A program made the position numbers and the translations under genes. The notes beneath the pieces are model-generated. The model was not told where the DNA came from, searched no databases, and saw nothing but the letters and a program-made list of their open reading frames with translations. From an uncultured Anaeroplasmataceae bacterium (GTDB lineage: Bacteria; Bacillota_I; Bacilli_A; Acholeplasmatales; Anaeroplasmataceae), in assembly GCA_910584005.1 (NCBI GenBank), contig CAJTXR010000002.1, forward strand, positions 186,001-250,000: a stretch of 64,000 bases of DNA, in the 5' to 3' direction. This document shows positions 33,601-41,077 of this stretch, piece after piece; the first letter of the stretch is position 1, and the number at the start of each line of letters is the position of its first letter.

Positions 33601-35937
33601 TTTACTGCTACCTGTGAAACAAAACAGGATCTGATAGGAAATATTTGGTTTGGTAATATTGATATTGTCGAGGATGATGAATTATATTATCTTCTTGATG
33701 CTATAGAGAGCATCGTATGTGATGAAAATGGGCAATTGCCAGATGATTTTGATGTAGAAACTTCTTTAAATACCTCTATTGTAATTCCTAAAAAAAGTAC
33801 ACATAAAATTAGTCAATCTGCAATATTAAGAGCTTCATTATCAAAACAAATTCTAAATGTTAAAGAAATTCAAGTTTCTGAAGATCTTTATGAAGATTCA
33901 GCTATATTGTCTAGCGAATTTATGATTTTGTTTAATGTGGTTTATGATCTTTTAGAAGTCGAAGAAATTGCTGTAAATACGATATCTACAAAGTTTGAAA
34001 CTTTAAATTTAACCAAATCTAAAATCAATGCAGCTTTAGAATCTCAAATCATGTCAAACACCTTATCGCAATACATTTTAGATGTTGAACAAGTTCAAGT
34101 TCCACTTAATACTACATCTGAAATTCAAGTCATAAGAGTAGATGAACAACAGCAAGTTTTTAAAGCTTCTAGAAAAGCAATTACAAAAACAGAAATAACG
34201 CATTTCTTTGATTCCTTCTTTGAACTATTAGAAGTAGATGAACAAGAAGGACTATCTATTCATAATATGAGTCAGAAGTTAGAGGGCTTAGTTATTAAAA
34301 AATCTACCATTGAAACCATTTTAAGTGAACAAAATATATCTAACATTGTAAAAGCAACATTATCCCAAAAAATATTAGATATAGAAGAGCTAAGTGTTCC
34401 AGATGATAAAACTGAAACCTATATCTTATCTAGTGGTATTCCAGGCAAAGATATTGATCGATTAGAAATGCTTGCATTTTTCACATCCATTTTTATTCTT
34501 TCAGAGAAAACTGAAATTTCTACAGCGACCATTGGGGATGAGATGAATCAACTCTCCTTAAAGAAAACGACGATATCTCATGTATTAGATTCAGAAATTC
34601 TTCATATGACCTTATCTCAAAAATTGTTAGAAGTTGAAGAATTAAATATTCCAATGACCCAATTAAGCTCTGTGATGGTAAAGGAAAAGAATCAATATAA
34701 TATTCATACTATAGAAATTCTCAATTTCTTTAACGCTATTTTTGCTTTAGTTGGAACGGATACAATTCATATTAATACCATTTCAGATGAGTTAGCAGAA
34801 ATTGAAATTGATGCTTCTATGCTAGAAGAATTGCTTTTATCTAAAATAATGACCTCAACACTATCTAAAAATATTTTAGAAAGTGGTGCTATTACAGTAG
34901 ATGACATTGTTAAGGAAACAATTGAAGTTTTTGATCATCAAATAGCGATTAGAACTATGGATATCATTGAGGAATTAGAATTAAACAATTTCTTAAATGC
35001 AATTTTACTGTTCTCTAATGGTAAAATTAATGCTAAAAATTTAACCTTAGATCAAATTCTATTACCTTCTACAAAAGAAGATATAGGTACAATGCTGAAT
35101 TCAATAATACTATGTACTACCCTTTCTAAAACAATTCGTGAAAGTGAAACTTCTATTTTGGTTCTTTTGGATCAAGAATATACTCCATATACATATCAAT
35201 CTAAAACGAGTATAGAGATGTATATTAACTCACTTGAATTAGGAAACTTAGTTTATGCACTAACTGTGGGAATGCATATTCAAAATGCGAATGACTTGAC
35301 GATTGAAACCATTACAGTACCTAAACAGGATAGTGAAATTGAAGCAGTTAAAGATAGTCGAATTTTAAGAACTTCGATCTCAAAAATAATTTTAGACCAA
35401 GAAGCTGCCGCAATTTCTCTTGCAGATACGGATGCGATAGATATCAACTACTCTTTAAATCAAGTCAGTGTAGGTGTATTAACTGCCAAAGAGATTCAGT
35501 CTATTATTTATGGAGTAAACTGTTTGGGATTAGAAAACTTTGATAACATTGAGGATGGCTTAGATATCATTACAATTATTGAATCTGATAATAAAGAAGA
35601 AATCATTTCCATCTTGGCAAATTCATCATTATATCGCACGGTTTTGTCAAAAACATTAAATGATAACTTTACAGCAAATATAAAGGTTTACCAAATATTA
35701 TGCTCAAGTAGTGCTACAGCAAATATTATTGTTGATGGTGTTTCTCAAATTTATAATTATAGATTATCCACACTAGGTATACCTATGAGTAATCCGATGT
35801 ATGAAATAAATTATCCTACTTTCCCTGTAAACGCATATACATCATTTACTTTAGCCACTGGTTCAAGGCTAATATGTTCTAAGGCGGATATTATAGCCTT
35901 AGGATATGTAACATCAAGGAACTTTTCTAGCTTTTAA
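30628..35937 (+). CDS. Giant membrane-anchored repeat protein, CvpA-like N terminus
   Basis: Unrecognised protein of 1769 residues. I start at 30628, seven bases after AGGGGG; an ATG 21 bases earlier has no SD. The N-terminal 230 residues hold about four membrane segments, with NGFIWGLIRGFRKTTILFI resembling a CvpA (colicin V production) helix, and a basic cytoplasmic loop (YPVRRKIKRVEKEFQRGERP). The remaining 1500 residues are acidic and helical, predicted outside. Residues about 1070-1671 are seven divergent repeats of about 77-98 residues that each begin TLSQxILDVEEL, with weaker copies before them. It is monocistronic with its own promoter and terminator. A structural or surface-scaffold role is only a guess. 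Confidence 0.7.
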   Translation: MIEFLISWGPTFLFLFIILNGFIWGLIRGFRKTTILFIHMLIVGMICLIVFLAFLNGKNFDQNITSMTNSILNHFGKNWIEILKLDENTLSTGKEILGIEGDPTLQETLAIYIANLNSDNPLAFYLILEDSPYIFAIVEMILRMAIGIIIYIFYFLFIFLFYIIYLIFYPVRRKIKRVEKEFQRGERPTPYKKKRFLGGCMGMVRAFVAGIIAFSFLGALIYIVTGNQELKSRYELQSDENELKFNSEEMNKGYDYYSYICKMGNTGIFKILNNIKDPSSTPYYFYFADLVLQGSFEDDKLGIKDKFYLRDELGYYVQYTKEAFNLFLKYADKDYIENLDFSKIDQDEFIKQIEVLFSMPEFVEAYEALIDQFEDKPFFIHLALSTITSLVNHMDLITDDELILDLIQTLFLEEDSIKVTDLATKDDVKFLFKSVVNVVAIASEDPMTVNEDETTEPTLEQKKKDTQKIILYAKAATKSIQEISIFKDSSRSTIGNKLFSGLYKFAIQYMEKSSTDEENKIDFSDLNLDDIIWVDEFNLLFKACDPAFDLAYHIYDPNQNVLVKNLFGMFAGEQASKNEQAYTLFTEQIVESQILGHVLQSNMISKMLDDVVFSITQNEEAKLPKNIQYMGEKGELAIFLDSFKDLLKKCGNDIYVLIENQNDIQATQLISLAKSMNQPIEENGSIRLVDKVLDSQLVHYLLSTILLYMDFNEFEIYSPKESLETIENYKILKIDEIKLIVNFIVQCEDVIINMIDDPENFDYINLVSNNYLLNLLDQSFLIQGTISNYMIKMAKEEKSIILPIAYAVPDAWLAQNGKPGEISILVKAIKELKDAKDKDGNPLINAILNNTIEAETILNLENEIIYTMMESKVLQYTISGQLDLFAEQGFKLVVPRISLEEIDAETTVDGVTVNVICSDDLAEMVVLLKKFIEFDSEGNIKILYGEIFKNKVELVSNYIISASLMGNFMDMSNTADTYFVMPSSYATAYTSFTATCETKQDLIGNIWFGNIDIVEDDELYYLLDAIESIVCDENGQLPDDFDVETSLNTSIVIPKKSTHKISQSAILRASLSKQILNVKEIQVSEDLYEDSAILSSEFMILFNVVYDLLEVEEIAVNTISTKFETLNLTKSKINAALESQIMSNTLSQYILDVEQVQVPLNTTSEIQVIRVDEQQQVFKASRKAITKTEITHFFDSFFELLEVDEQEGLSIHNMSQKLEGLVIKKSTIETILSEQNISNIVKATLSQKILDIEELSVPDDKTETYILSSGIPGKDIDRLEMLAFFTSIFILSEKTEISTATIGDEMNQLSLKKTTISHVLDSEILHMTLSQKLLEVEELNIPMTQLSSVMVKEKNQYNIHTIEILNFFNAIFALVGTDTIHINTISDELAEIEIDASMLEELLLSKIMTSTLSKNILESGAITVDDIVKETIEVFDHQIAIRTMDIIEELELNNFLNAILLFSNGKINAKNLTLDQILLPSTKEDIGTMLNSIILCTTLSKTIRESETSILVLLDQEYTPYTYQSKTSIEMYINSLELGNLVYALTVGMHIQNANDLTIETITVPKQDSEIEAVKDSRILRTSISKIILDQEAAAISLADTDAIDINYSLNQVSVGVLTAKEIQSIIYGVNCLGLENFDNIEDGLDIITIIESDNKEEIISILANSSLYRTVLSKTLNDNFTANIKVYQILCSSSATANIIVDGVSQIYNYRLSTLGIPMSNPMYEINYPTFPVNAYTSFTLATGSRLICSKADIIALGYVTSRNFSSF
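33835..35650 (+). repeat. Seven diverged protein-level tandem repeats
   Basis: Each unit opens with [TS]LS[QK]xILxxE, has a central EIxxFFxxIFxL helix, then I-x-T-I-S-x-E and a K-S-T-I-x-x-x-L-x-S-x-I ending. Unit lengths are roughly 77, 98, 83, 82, 87, 85 and 89 residues. DNA identity between units is low, so the array is old. Confidence 0.75.
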
Positions 35938-36040
35938 AATATGAGGAACTTTTGAGATAAATAGCATTATATCTAGTATCGAATATCACGTAAAAAAGGT
36001 GCTAAAACCTTTAATCCTCATTATAAATAAAATTTATGGA
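35938..36040. other. Start of the 336-base gap before nrdD
   Basis: No gene is seen. The rest of the gap (to 36273) contains the terminator at 36041 and AT-rich promoter DNA, including TATAAT boxes at 36171 and 36211. I saw no NrdR-box pair, though degenerate boxes cannot be excluded. Confidence 0.4.
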
Positions 36041-36075
36041 AAAAAGGGGTGTTTTTGTCTAAACACCCTTTTTTT
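36041..36075 (+). terminator. Rho-independent terminator after the giant repeat gene
   Basis: GGGTGTTT / AAACACCC stem with TTGTCT loop, an A run before it and a seven-base T run after it. Confidence 0.8.
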
Positions 36076-36207
36076 GCTAAAAATGAGTAAAACAAACTTT
36101 ACATTTTGATTGTCAAGGGGTAAAACGATAAAATTTTTTTATAGATTGCAAACAAAAAATTAAATAGAATTATAATGATATTTTCATAATGTTTTCATAT
36201 TTTTGTG

Positions 36208-36216
36208 TGCTATAAT
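36208..36216 (+). promoter_or_regulatory. Extended -10 promoter of nrdDG
   Basis: TGCTATAAT, 57 bases before the nrdD ATG. An upstream TTGCAA / TATAAT pair (36146-36176) with a 19-base spacer is a weaker alternative. Confidence 0.5.
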
Positions 36217-36273
36217 AGGGATACTTTATAGAACAAAAGAAGAAGTTTTAAAGACATTTTAGGAGGTTATCGT

Positions 36274-38487
36274 ATGAAAATTATTAAAAGAAGTGGCGTT
36301 GAAGCACAATTTGATATGAATAAAATCATACAAGCAATTCGTAAGGCAAATGATGAGGCAGTAGAAAGTGAAAGACTGAGTGAAGAATTAATTATAGAAT
36401 TGTCAAATAACGTTTCTAAAAAATGTAAAAAAGCAAAGTATGCACTAAATGTTGAAGAGATTCAAAACTTAGTTGAAGATGAATTAATGCGGATTGATGC
36501 TTATAATATTGCAAGAAAATATATCACTTATCGATATAAAAGAGCTTTAGTTAGAAAATCAAATTCAACAGATGAACAGATTTTAAGCTTGATTGAATGC
36601 AATAACGAAGAAGTAAAACAAGAAAATTCAAATAAGAATCCAACGGTAAATAGTGTACAAAGAGATTACATGGCTGGAGAAGTAAGTAAAGATATTACAA
36701 AACGATTCTTATTGCCTGAAGATATTGTAAAGGCTCATGAAGAGGGAATTATCCATTTCCACGATTCTGATTATTTTGCTCAGCATATGCATAATTGTTG
36801 CCTAGTTAATTTAGAAGATATGCTCCAAAATGGTACAGTAATCAGCGAAACAATGATTGAAAAACCAAAGAGTTTTTCTACGGCATGCAATGTTGCTACT
36901 CAGATTATTGCTCAAGTGGCTTCTAGCCAGTATGGTGGACAATCCATTACGCTTTCCCATTTAGCTCCTTTTGTGGATATTTCAAGACAGAAGCTAATTA
37001 AAGAGGTACGAGAAGAATTTGCTGAACAAAATTTAAATGTCACAGAAGAACAAATCAAGAATATTGCTGAAATGCGAGTGAAAAAAGAAATAAAAAAAGG
37101 ATGCCAAATGATTCAATACCAAGTGGTGACTTTAATGACTACTAATGGGCAAGCTCCTTTTGTTACAGTATTTATGTATTTGAATGAAGTGCCTGAAGGT
37201 CAACTTCGAGATGATTTGGCTTTAATCATTGAAGAAATGCTTCATCAAAGAATATTAGGAGTAAAAAATGAAAAGGGAGTTTATATTACCCCCGCTTTCC
37301 CTAAGTTGATTTATGTTTTAGAGGAAAATAATATTGAGCCTAATGGAAAGTATTTCTATTTATCTGAATTAGCTGCAAAATGTACAGCAAAACGAATGGT
37401 TCCAGATTATATTTCTGAAAAAGTAATGAAAGGTTTGAAAATCAATGAAAATGGCGAGGGAGATTGCTATCCTTGTATGGGATGTCGTTCTTTTCTTACC
37501 CCTGATTCAACCATGCATTTAGGAAATCTAGCGAATGCTTTGAACTATGTTGAAGGCAAAGGAAAATATTATGGAAGATTTAATCAAGGAGTAGTTACAT
37601 TAAATTTAGTCGATGTTGCTTGTTCTTCAAATAAAAATTTAGATAAGTTCTGGGAAATCTTAGATGAGCGGTTAGATATATGCTACCGAGCATTAATGTG
37701 TCGCCACAAAAGATTATTAGGAACTCCGTCTGATGTTGCACCTATATTATGGCAACATGGGGGTCTTGCTAGATTGAAAAAAGGAGAGGTTATTGATAAA
37801 TTGTTGTTTAATAACTATTCTACAATCTCCTTAGGATATGCAGGATTATGTGAATGTGTTTATTATTTAACTGGACAAACTCATACCACTGATGAAGGAT
37901 CTAAGCTAGGGTTAGAGATTATGCAACGGTTGAATGATGCTTGTGCAAAATGGAAGGCTCAAACCAATATAGGCTTTAGCGTATATGGGACACCATTAGA
38001 ATCCACAACTTATAAATTTGCTAAATCATTACAAAAAAGATTTGGTGTGATTCCTGGTGTAACGGATAAAAATTATATAACAAATAGCTATCATGTGAAT
38101 GTTAGAGAAGAAATTGATGCTTTCACAAAATTAACATTTGAATCAAAATTCCAAAAGCTTTCTCCAGGAGGGGCTGTTAGTTATGTGGAAGTACCAAATA
38201 TGCAAAATAATATTCCAGCTGTTTTATCATTAATGAGGCATATTTATGAAACAATTATGTATGCTGAATTAAATACCAAGAGCGATTATTGCCAATGTTG
38301 TGGATATACAGGCGAAATTCAAATTGTTACAGATGCAGATGATAAGCTGATTTGGCAATGCCCAAATTGTGGAAACCATGATGAATCAAAGTTAAATGTA
38401 GCTCGTCGGACTTGTGGATATATTGGAACTCAGTTTTGGAATCAAGGAAGAACCCAAGAAATTAAAGAAAGAGTCCTTCATTTATAA
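36274..38487 (+). CDS. nrdD: Anaerobic ribonucleoside-triphosphate reductase
   Basis: Class III ribonucleotide reductase of 737 residues, making dNTPs from NTPs without oxygen. An N-terminal ATP-cone (about 1-90, KIIKRSGVEAQFDMNKI) gives allosteric control. The catalytic barrel follows. The C terminus has the structural zinc cysteines CQCCG and CPNCG, and the glycyl radical site RRTCGYIG (the Gly after TC). The SD AGGAGG is seven bases from the ATG. It is followed by its activase with a one-base overlap (TAATG). No aerobic class I genes are in the window. Confidence 0.96.
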   Translation: MKIIKRSGVEAQFDMNKIIQAIRKANDEAVESERLSEELIIELSNNVSKKCKKAKYALNVEEIQNLVEDELMRIDAYNIARKYITYRYKRALVRKSNSTDEQILSLIECNNEEVKQENSNKNPTVNSVQRDYMAGEVSKDITKRFLLPEDIVKAHEEGIIHFHDSDYFAQHMHNCCLVNLEDMLQNGTVISETMIEKPKSFSTACNVATQIIAQVASSQYGGQSITLSHLAPFVDISRQKLIKEVREEFAEQNLNVTEEQIKNIAEMRVKKEIKKGCQMIQYQVVTLMTTNGQAPFVTVFMYLNEVPEGQLRDDLALIIEEMLHQRILGVKNEKGVYITPAFPKLIYVLEENNIEPNGKYFYLSELAAKCTAKRMVPDYISEKVMKGLKINENGEGDCYPCMGCRSFLTPDSTMHLGNLANALNYVEGKGKYYGRFNQGVVTLNLVDVACSSNKNLDKFWEILDERLDICYRALMCRHKRLLGTPSDVAPILWQHGGLARLKKGEVIDKLLFNNYSTISLGYAGLCECVYYLTGQTHTTDEGSKLGLEIMQRLNDACAKWKAQTNIGFSVYGTPLESTTYKFAKSLQKRFGVIPGVTDKNYITNSYHVNVREEIDAFTKLTFESKFQKLSPGGAVSYVEVPNMQNNIPAVLSLMRHIYETIMYAELNTKSDYCQCCGYTGEIQIVTDADDKLIWQCPNCGNHDESKLNVARRTCGYIGTQFWNQGRTQEIKERVLHL

Positions 38488-39008
38488 TGAATTATGCAAC
38501 CATAAAAAAATATGATATTGCAAATGGATTAGGGGTTCGAGTATCTTTGTTTGTCAGTGGCTGTACTCATCACTGTAAAAATTGTTTTAATGCAATCGCA
38601 TGGGATTTTGCTTATGGTACACCTTTCACAGAGGAAACTGAAATTGAACTTTTAAAGGATTTATCCCATCCGATGATTGAAGGCTTATCTCTTTTAGGTG
38701 GGGAGCCAATGGAACCAGAAAATCAATTTGGATTAATTTCTTTTTTGCGAAAAGTAAAACAGCAATTTCCAAACAAGACGATATGGTGTTATACAGGGTA
38801 TACTTTAGAAAAAGATCTTTTAGAAGGACGAGCTCATACTCCAATCACAGATGAATTTTTATCCTATGTAGATGTATTGGTAGATGGTAAGTTTGAAGAA
38901 AACTTAAAAGACATCACCCTAAAATTTCGAGGATCATCTAATCAAAGAGTGATTGATATGAAAGAAACTCTAAAAAATAAGCAGATTATGCTATTAAATT
39001 TAGACTAA
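38487..39008 (+). CDS. nrdG: Anaerobic ribonucleotide reductase activating protein
   Basis: Radical SAM activase of 173 residues that generates the glycyl radical on NrdD. The cluster motif is CTHHCKNC (CX3CX2C) near residue 26, and LLGGEPM follows as the SAM-binding GGE motif. Its length is normal for NrdG (about 155-175). The start codon shares one base with the nrdD stop, so the two are co-translated. A strong terminator overlaps its stop codon. Confidence 0.95.
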   Translation: MNYATIKKYDIANGLGVRVSLFVSGCTHHCKNCFNAIAWDFAYGTPFTEETEIELLKDLSHPMIEGLSLLGGEPMEPENQFGLISFLRKVKQQFPNKTIWCYTGYTLEKDLLEGRAHTPITDEFLSYVDVLVDGKFEENLKDITLKFRGSSNQRVIDMKETLKNKQIMLLNLD

Positions 39009-39041
39009 TTGTGAAAATAAAACCACAATTAGTCTATTTTT
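39001..39041 (+). terminator. Rho-independent terminator after nrdG
   Basis: A perfect 13-bp stem TAGACTAATTGTG / CACAATTAGTCTA then TTTTT. It overlaps the nrdG stop. Confidence 0.85.
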
Positions 39042-39042
39042 G

Positions 39043-39051
39043 TGATATAAT
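39043..39051 (+). promoter_or_regulatory. Extended -10 promoter of ligA-uvrA
   Basis: TGATATAAT directly after the nrdG terminator T run, 37 bases before the ligA ATG. No clear -35. Confidence 0.5.
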
Positions 39052-39087
39052 TTAAAATATTTAAGAAAACTATAGGTGAGGGATAAC

Positions 39088-41064
39088 ATGGAACTATTAG
39101 ATCGTTTAACTGAACTGAAACAAATTTTAAATCAAGCTTCTTATGAATATTATGTTCTTGATCATCCAACAATGGAGGATTTTGAGTATGATCGTCTAAT
39201 GGAAGAATTAATAAAAATAGAAAATGAGCATCCCGAATTAAAAACAGCAGATTCTCCTACCAATAAAATAGGTGGTGTTGTTTTAGATAAATTTGAAAAA
39301 GTTGTTCATACATCAAAAATGATGAGTTTAAGTGATGCATTTAATTTTGAAGAATTAAAGGATTTTGATCGCAGAGTGAAGAAGGATGCTCCAAACGCAA
39401 CTTATTGTTGTGAACTGAAAATAGATGGATTATCCGTTTCTTTAAGATATGAGGAAGGACTTCTTGTTTTAGCTGCAACTAGAGGAAATGGCGAAATTGG
39501 TGAAAATATTACAAATAATGTTAAAACGATCAAGAGTATTCCACTTGCAATCAAGGAGCATAAAACTCTTGAGGTTCGGGGAGAAATTTTTATGCCTAAA
39601 AAAAGTTTTCATGCATTAAATGAAGAACGGGCATTAAATGAAGAGGATTTATTTGCAAATTGTAGAAATGCGGCAGCTGGTTCCATCCGGCAACTAGATA
39701 GTAAAATTGCCGCCAAACGTAATTTGGATGCATTTCTTTATTATCTTTTAGATGATACAAGTGACACCCAAGTTCACGCATTAGAGCATATGAAAAATCT
39801 AGGCTTTAAGGTAAACCCATATTACAAAAAATGTAATACAATTGAGGAAGTTATAGAATACATTAACGCAATGGGAGAATTACGTCCAACCTTACCTTAT
39901 GATATTGATGGCATAGTTCTTAAGGTTGATGAAAAGGTGTTGTATTCTACGATAGGAGAAACAGTGAAATACCCAAAATGGGCCATTGCTTATAAATTTC
40001 CTCCTGAAGAAGTAAAAACAAAACTTTTATCAATAACTTATCAAGTAGGAAGAAGTGGTGTGATTACACCAGTAGCGAATTTTAAACCTGTTTTTGTTCA
40101 AGGCTCCTTAATCTCTAAGGCTACACTCCATAATGAAGATTATATTTTAAGTAAAGATATCCATATTAATGATACAATTATTATCCGTAAAGCAGGAGAT
40201 GTCATTCCTGAGGTTGTAAAACCAATTAAAGAGGAACGAGATCAAACGGTTCTTCCATTTCAAATGATAAAAGAATGCCCTTGTTGTCATAGTCAATTGG
40301 TAAGAAGGGAACAGGAGGCAGATTATTTTTGCTTGAATCCAAATTGTAGTGAAAAATTAATGAATCGTTTAATTCATTTTGCTTCAAAACCAGCATATAA
40401 TATTGACTCCTTAGGAGATAAACTTACTATCCAATTATATGAAGCTGGTTTTATTCGAGATATTGCAGATATATTCCGCTTGAAAGATCATTATGAAGAA
40501 CTGATTCAGCTTCAAGGTCTTGGGAAAAAAAGCATCGATCATTTACTTGAAATGATTGAAAATTCAAAACAAAATAATTTAAATCAACTTATATTTGGCT
40601 TGGGAATTAAACATTGCGGAGCTAAGATTTCTACAATTATATGTAAAAGATTTAAAACAATGAATGAAATAATGACAGCTACTTTTGAAGAGTTAGCTGC
40701 TATTAATGATATTGGCGAGGCAATTGCTTATGAGGTTGTAGAATATATGAGGCAACCTAAAAATATTCAATTAATAAAGCAATTAAATGAATTAGGGTTG
40801 AATATGGAGTACCATATGGATCAAATTCAAGAGAACTTCTTTACAAATAAGAAATGTGTTCTTACAGGGACTTTAGAATCTATGGGCCGTTCAGAAGCGA
40901 AAAAATTAATTGAAAGCTTTGGGGGAAACTTATCTGAATCTGTAAGTTCAAAAACAGATATATTAATTTTAGGAGTAAATCCAGGAAGTAAATATGATAA
41001 AGCGAAAAAATTGGGAATTTATATTATGGAAGAAAGCGAGTTTCTTCAAAAAATAAAAGAATAA
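39088..41064 (+). CDS. ligA: NAD+-dependent DNA ligase
   Basis: Bacterial DNA ligase of 658 residues that joins nicks in replication and repair. I start at the ATG at 39088, preceded by AGGTGAGG; a GTG 12 bases earlier lies within that SD. Order: Ia and adenylation domain with KxDG lysine (CELKIDGLSVS), OB fold, a four-cysteine zinc finger (CPCC...CLNPNC), HhH region (LQGLGKKSIDHLL), and a C-terminal BRCT domain (KCVLTGTLESMGR to the end). Length and all motifs are standard. uvrA follows after 13 bases. Confidence 0.96.
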   Translation: MELLDRLTELKQILNQASYEYYVLDHPTMEDFEYDRLMEELIKIENEHPELKTADSPTNKIGGVVLDKFEKVVHTSKMMSLSDAFNFEELKDFDRRVKKDAPNATYCCELKIDGLSVSLRYEEGLLVLAATRGNGEIGENITNNVKTIKSIPLAIKEHKTLEVRGEIFMPKKSFHALNEERALNEEDLFANCRNAAAGSIRQLDSKIAAKRNLDAFLYYLLDDTSDTQVHALEHMKNLGFKVNPYYKKCNTIEEVIEYINAMGELRPTLPYDIDGIVLKVDEKVLYSTIGETVKYPKWAIAYKFPPEEVKTKLLSITYQVGRSGVITPVANFKPVFVQGSLISKATLHNEDYILSKDIHINDTIIIRKAGDVIPEVVKPIKEERDQTVLPFQMIKECPCCHSQLVRREQEADYFCLNPNCSEKLMNRLIHFASKPAYNIDSLGDKLTIQLYEAGFIRDIADIFRLKDHYEELIQLQGLGKKSIDHLLEMIENSKQNNLNQLIFGLGIKHCGAKISTIICKRFKTMNEIMTATFEELAAINDIGEAIAYEVVEYMRQPKNIQLIKQLNELGLNMEYHMDQIQENFFTNKKCVLTGTLESMGRSEAKKLIESFGGNLSESVSSKTDILILGVNPGSKYDKAKKLGIYIMEESEFLQKIKE

Positions 41065-41077
41065 TAATGGTGATAAA

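Noticed and set aside
33835..35650. Repeats of the giant protein as a DNA satellite or recombination array
   Set aside because: The units are similar only at the protein level and vary in length; DNA identity is low.
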